DNA of 8,326 bases from a bacterium (GTDB lineage: Bacteria; Patescibacteriota; Minisyncoccia; UBA6257). The stretch lies in the NCBI GenBank assembly GCA_021162155.1, contig JAGGZF010000002.1, forward strand, positions 1 through 8,326. The letters run 5' to 3'. The translations under genes were made by a program, and so were the position numbers. Shown here piece by piece: positions 5,377 to 8,326 of the stretch (its first letter is position 1; every line of letters begins with the position of its first letter). The notes below the pieces were generated by a model. It made no database searches, was not told the DNA's origin, and worked only from the letters and a program-made list of their open reading frames with translations.

Positions 5377-7500
5377 TTACCCTCTTTCCTCCAATTCTTC
5401 CTTTTTTACAAAAACATCTCTGGGTTTAGCCCCTTTAGAAGGACCCACAACTCCTTTGGCTTCTAACATATCTAGAAGACGAGCCGCTCTGGCATATCCT
5501 ATCTTAAGTTTCCTCTGTAAAAGAGAGGCGGAAGCCCTACCCATCTCTACTACTGTACGATATGCTTCTGGGTAAAGTTCATCTTCTTCCTCTTGTAGTG
5601 CCTCGAAATCTATTACCGACCCCGATTGAACATTTTTTTCGATAAATCCTTCTACTTCTTGAGATAAACCATTAGGTTTCTCTATAATTGGCTGGTTTTG
5701 TTCTGTAATAAACTTTACCACTGCATCAATCTCCTTCTCTGAAATATAAGCACCTTGTATTCTTTTCGGTTTAGAGGAGTGGGGAGAAAGAAACAGCATA
5801 TCTCCGTGACCTAATAATTTTTCTGCTCCGGCACAATCTAAGATAGTCCGAGAATCAACCTGAGAAGGCACCTGAAATGCTATTCTGGAGGTTATATTCG
5901 CTTTTATTAAACCAGTAATAACTTCTACAGAGGGTCTTTGAGTAGAAACTACTAAATGAATCCCCGTAGCCCGAGCCATTTGAGCAATTCTCACTATCAT
6001 ACTCTCCAGATCGCGCCCATAATGAATCATCAAATCTGCTAATTCATCTATTACTATAACTATAAAGGGTAGCGGCTCTTCTTTTTTCTGTAGGGCTTTC
6101 GCATTATAACTATTAATATCTCGAGAACGAGAAAGAGTAAGGATATCGTATCTTCTTTCCATTTCTTGTAAAACCCATTTTAATGCCGGGATAACCTTTT
6201 TATGGTCTATGATTACTGGGGTTAACAAATGAGGGATGCCGTTGTAATGTATCATCTCTACTCTTTTAGGATCCATAAGAATCAGACGGAGAACCTCAGG
6301 AGGGTTCTTAAATAAAAGAGAGGTAATCAGAGAATGTAGGGCTACGCTTTTTCCCGAGCCAGTAGCGCCGGCCACTAACAGATGAGGCATTTCTGCTAAA
6401 TCTGCTACTACTACACTACCTTTAACATCTCTACCCAAAGGAAAAGCTAGAGGGGGAGTTCTGGAAAATTTTAATCCTTTTAAGATATTACCTAATCTTA
6501 CCAGAGCTATAGACCTATTAGGCACCTCTATACCTACCATCGATTTTCCGGGTATTGGCGCTTCAATTCTAATAGGATGAGCAGCCAAAGCCAAGGCTAA
6601 ATCATTATGGAGAGAAGTAATGGAAGATAGCTTAACTCCCTCAGCAGGTTTTAAAGTATATTGAGTAACAGTAGGCCCTATATTTACTTCTCCCATCTCT
6701 ACTTCAATACCAAAACTTTCTAAAGTTCTTTTAATAATATTAGCATTGGCTCTAATATCACCACCAGAGGGCCTGGAGCTATCTGTATCTAAAAGGGTCA
6801 AAGGAGGTAATTTGTAGTTTCCTTTACCTTTCCAAAAACTTACTACCGGCTTGGATTTTGCACTGCCCTGAGTTCCTTCAACTGCTTTAGGAGAGATTAA
6901 GACGTTTTCCTCTGTTTTCCTTTTCTCTACTTCTTCCTCTTCTTCTTCCGGCATTTCCTCAGTTAATATTTCTTTTTCTCTGTCCTTTCTCGTCCGGAAA
7001 AAAGGAATATTAAACCTTAAAGGAGATCTCAGGCTTAAAATCAATCCTATAACCAGTAAAGAAAGATAGATTACCAATAAAGCTAAAAAGCCAAAATAAG
7101 TTTTAAACCAAGAGCCAATCTTTCCTATAATTCCTCCCTGCCCCGGAAATAATAATTCTAACAAAGAAAGAGAAGAAAAAAGTATCAACAAACTTCCTAC
7201 TAAATTTAAATAATTAACTTCTATTTTCCCCTCAGCAGATTTAAAAGAACGAAAAGCTAATATCACAAATATAAAGGGTAAAAGAAAATATCCCGCTCCT
7301 AAGAGTTTATCAAATACCAAAAATATAATCTGCCCTACTACCCCTGCCAGATTAAAGCGACTCAGAATAAGAAGAAATGCTACCAGTAAAAAAACTACAG
7401 AATAGATACTACTCTTAATTTCAGGTTCTAAAGAGAAAATGTGCTGATTTTCTTCTTCTCCAGTATCTTTTTTTCTCTTTTTTCTTCTTTTGCGCGACAT
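5377..7500 (-). CDS. ftsK: DNA translocase FtsK/SpoIIIE
   Basis: FtsK is a septum-located, ATP-driven DNA pump that clears chromosome ends at division. The 707-residue product opens with a very basic MSRKRRKKRKKD. Four membrane helices lie at about 34-53, 57-83, 99-118 and 136-157. A short acidic linker (about 175-205, with runs of Glu) is followed by the alpha and beta motor domains, with Walker A GATGSGKS (378-385), Walker B IVIVIDELADLM (480-491) and STQRPSVEVITGLIKANI after it. A winged-helix gamma domain (about 640-700, YARAARLLDMLEAKGVVG) would recognise polarity sequences. The frame extends upstream to an ATG at 7533, but those 11 codons overlap an extended -10 element and a terminator hairpin, so 7500 is preferred. 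The linker is short, as in SpoIIIE, rather than the long E. coli type. Confidence 0.95.
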   Translation of the reverse strand: MSRKRRKKRKKDTGEEENQHIFSLEPEIKSSIYSVVFLLVAFLLILSRFNLAGVVGQIIFLVFDKLLGAGYFLLPFIFVILAFRSFKSAEGKIEVNYLNLVGSLLILFSSLSLLELLFPGQGGIIGKIGSWFKTYFGFLALLVIYLSLLVIGLILSLRSPLRFNIPFFRTRKDREKEILTEEMPEEEEEEVEKRKTEENVLISPKAVEGTQGSAKSKPVVSFWKGKGNYKLPPLTLLDTDSSRPSGGDIRANANIIKRTLESFGIEVEMGEVNIGPTVTQYTLKPAEGVKLSSITSLHNDLALALAAHPIRIEAPIPGKSMVGIEVPNRSIALVRLGNILKGLKFSRTPPLAFPLGRDVKGSVVVADLAEMPHLLVAGATGSGKSVALHSLITSLLFKNPPEVLRLILMDPKRVEMIHYNGIPHLLTPVIIDHKKVIPALKWVLQEMERRYDILTLSRSRDINSYNAKALQKKEEPLPFIVIVIDELADLMIHYGRDLESMIVRIAQMARATGIHLVVSTQRPSVEVITGLIKANITSRIAFQVPSQVDSRTILDCAGAEKLLGHGDMLFLSPHSSKPKRIQGAYISEKEIDAVVKFITEQNQPIIEKPNGLSQEVEGFIEKNVQSGSVIDFEALQEEEDELYPEAYRTVVEMGRASASLLQRKLKIGYARAARLLDMLEAKGVVGPSKGAKPRDVFVKKEELEERG

Positions 7501-7507
7501 CAATTTA

Positions 7508-7516
7508 ATTGTATCA
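7508..7516 (-). promoter_or_regulatory. Extended -10 promoter at the ftsK start codon
   Basis: The minus strand reads TGATACAAT (7516-7508), an extended -10 with a 5/6 hexamer ending 7 nt before the ATG at 7500. The predicted start of transcription falls at 7501-7500, giving a leaderless mRNA. No clear -35 is visible; the region where it would lie is taken up by the terminator hairpin of the gene upstream. Confidence 0.55.
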
Positions 7517-7517
7517 C

Positions 7518-7543
7518 AAAAAGACAGAGCCAAAAAGCCCTGT
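7518..7543 (-). terminator. Rho-independent terminator after the ykuK-like gene
   Basis: In minus-strand RNA, ACAGGGC pairs with GCUCUGU (7 bp including one G-U pair) around a 6-nt loop (UUUUUG) and is followed by CUUUUUG. It sits 33 bp after the stop of the ykuK-like gene and directly before the ftsK -10 element, separating the two units. Confidence 0.65.
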
Positions 7544-7576
7544 AATGCTTAATTTCTCTTATTAAACTATCTCAAA

Positions 7577-8047
7577 TTATGTGTATCTATCTGCTACTTT
7601 AGTGGCACCATAGGAATCCGGCTTGGTCCTTACTTTATATCCAGAACCCCTAATCATTCCTATCACCTCTTGTAGCATTTCCTTAGTAGGTCCTTGAGAA
7701 CCTATATCCATATGAATCTCAAAGTCAAAATCAATATCTTTCTCTTTCGATAATCCTTTTAATATCTTCTCAGCCAACTCTAAAGAAAGAAGGGCCTCCT
7801 GATATATTCTCTCTCTTAAGGAACGATATTTCTTATGATTTACTTTTTTCCAAAAGAACCTTCCTCCGTGCCCTACCCGATAAACTACTATAGCACTAAC
7901 AAAATCAGTGGTCTCATGATTAGCAGAATCAGTTCCTATAATAACTTTATATTTTGACAAAGGGTCACTTTTAATATAAAAAAATATCTCTTGCAGCAGA
8001 GTTTCACAATTAAATATTTTCCCAGTTGGAGAATAAAATTTTTCCAT
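7577..8047 (-). CDS. YkuK-family RNase H-like protein
   Basis: This 156-residue product matches the YkuK family (Pfam RNaseH_like, formerly DUF458), found in Firmicutes and common in CPR bacteria. Its biochemical role is not established. Visible family features are an N-terminal FYSPTGK, IGTDS (38-41, with D40 as a candidate metal ligand), a helix with RERIYQEALLSLE (E84 or a neighbour), IHMDIGSQGPT (D114) and the terminal VADRYT (D153). These acidic positions fit an RNase H fold with a two-metal site, which is inference. The frame runs upstream to an ATG at 8200, adding 51 residues without family resemblance that overlap two promoters and a hairpin; the start at 8047 is therefore chosen. No Shine-Dalgarno is seen. 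A promoter lies just upstream and a terminator follows, so it may be a single-gene unit. Confidence 0.85.
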   Translation of the reverse strand: MEKFYSPTGKIFNCETLLQEIFFYIKSDPLSKYKVIIGTDSANHETTDFVSAIVVYRVGHGGRFFWKKVNHKKYRSLRERIYQEALLSLELAEKILKGLSKEKDIDFDFEIHMDIGSQGPTKEMLQEVIGMIRGSGYKVRTKPDSYGATKVADRYT

Positions 8048-8067
8048 TATTGAGATTAAGTAGATAA

Positions 8068-8096
8068 AGTATAACTCATTATTTTCCAAATAGCAA
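8068..8096 (-). promoter_or_regulatory. Promoter of the ykuK-like gene
   Basis: The minus strand shows TTGCTA (8096-8091, 4/6), a 17-bp spacer and TATACT (8073-8068, 5/6). Transcription would start near 8061, about 14 nt before the ATG at 8047. It lies back to back with the plus-strand promoter at 8112-8140; the two -35 boxes are 15 bp apart. Confidence 0.6.
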
Positions 8097-8111
8097 CCCA
8101 CATCTTTGTTC

Positions 8112-8140
8112 TTGACTTCCTGATATTTGTATGCTACAAT
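8112..8140 (+). promoter_or_regulatory. Strong plus-strand promoter with extended -10
   Basis: TTGACT (8112-8117, 5/6), a 17-bp spacer and TACAAT (8135-8140, 5/6) preceded by TG at 8132-8133 make one of the best promoter matches in the window. Transcription would start near 8147. It points away from the ykuK-like gene toward the hairpin at 8160-8190, with no protein gene between. Confidence 0.65.
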
Positions 8141-8146
8141 AGTATA

Positions 8147-8194
8147 TCCCCGCTGTTTTAAAGGACTGTGGCCTTGAGCCACAGTCCTTTTTTT
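8147..8194 (+). ncRNA. Candidate very short RNA (about 48 nt) ending in an intrinsic terminator
   Basis: The unit is inferred from a strong promoter (8112-8140) followed directly by a perfect terminator. The predicted RNA has a pyrimidine-rich single-stranded 5' end (UCCCCGCUGUUUU) and then one long hairpin. No open frame fits. No plus-strand gene lies between 2588 and this point that would otherwise explain a plus-oriented terminator here. It could be a small regulatory RNA, or an attenuated leader for something beyond the window. I do not recognise it as a known family. Confidence 0.4.
8160..8194 (+). terminator. Perfect 13-bp hairpin with T7 tract
   Basis: AAAGGACTGTGGC (8160-8172) and its exact complement (8178-8190) enclose a 5-nt loop (CTTGA), and the last T's run into a T7 tract (8188-8194). 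The U-tract is on the plus strand. Read on the minus strand only three U's follow the stem, so it would be a weak terminator for the gene ending at 8217. Confidence 0.85.
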
Positions 8195-8216
8195 ATACAA
8201 TTTTCCCTATTTTCTC

Positions 8217-8326
8217 TCATTTCCCCCAAGGAAATAATCCTCTAAGGAAGGGTAGGATGGGAATGATTTCTCTCCATTTGGGGAGATTCACTGCTCTTAC
8301 TTTCAGATCTAAGGTTTCTGTATCTG
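8217..8326 (-). CDS. C-terminal end of an unidentified protein
   Basis: The minus strand is open from the right edge for 36 codons to a TGA stop. The peptide (DTETLDLKVRAVNL, then PKWREIIPILPFLRGLFPWGK) has the look of a real C-terminus, with a hydrophobic, Pro/Trp-containing end. It is too short to assign. The plus strand is also open here without a stop (from about 8201), so coding on the other strand cannot be excluded. If real, it lies 169 bp upstream of the ykuK-like gene, separated by the hairpin. Confidence 0.45.
   Translation of the reverse strand, partial: DTETLDLKVRAVNLPKWREIIPILPFLRGLFPWGK

Noticed and set aside
7501..7533. Upstream ATG for ftsK
   Set aside because: The extra 11 codons overlap the extended -10 and the terminator; FtsK proteins of this kind commonly begin with a basic stretch like MSRKRRKK.
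8048..8200. 51-residue N-terminal extension of the ykuK-like protein
   Set aside because: It has no family resemblance and covers two promoters and the perfect hairpin; YkuK proteins begin near the FYSPTGK segment.
1..8326. Alternative genetic code with UGA as glycine
   Set aside because: All core genes read at full length with standard stops (mostly TAA) and no in-frame TGA is needed.

Overview
The window looks like part of a small, low-GC bacterial genome. My best guess is a member of the Candidate Phyla Radiation (Patescibacteria, Parcubacteria-like), at moderate confidence. The grounds are roughly 36% GC in the housekeeping genes, very short intergenic gaps, a bacterial core set (bL31, RF1, SSB, bS6, RecA, FtsK), a YkuK-type RNase H-like protein, a stripped-down RodZ-like protein, and an S6-SSB block without S18 or L9. 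No reading frame needs UGA read as an amino acid, which argues against Gracilibacteria or Absconditabacteria. No rRNA, tRNA, CRISPR array or insertion sequence was seen.

Layout: 1-1112 (minus) is the 5' portion of an unrecognised exported protein. It starts at TTG behind a consensus Shine-Dalgarno and a near-consensus promoter, and runs off the left edge. From a divergent intergenic region, rpmE (bL31) and prfA (RF1) run on the plus strand with a 1-nt TAATG overlap. prfA converges on, and overlaps by 26 bp, a minus-strand run that reads from right to left: ykuK-like, ftsK, a rodZ-like gene, recA, rpsF, ssb. At the far right, 8217-8326 (minus) holds the probable C-terminus of another protein.

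The minus-strand run combines chromosome handling at division (FtsK translocase, RecA, SSB), cell-shape scaffolding (RodZ-like) and translation (S6). It is broken into subunits by recognisable promoters before ykuK, ftsK and recA, and by a rho-independent terminator squeezed between ykuK and the ftsK promoter. Putative -10 elements sit almost against the start codons of ftsK, rpmE, rpsF, recA and ykuK, and none of these genes has a convincing Shine-Dalgarno. This suggests leaderless or short-leader mRNAs. The exported-protein gene at the left is the exception.

The most unusual element is at 8112-8194. A strong plus-strand promoter is followed about 20 nt later by a perfect 13-bp hairpin and T7 tract, with no plus-strand gene anywhere between 2588 and this point to need a terminator. 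It could encode an RNA of only about 48 nt.
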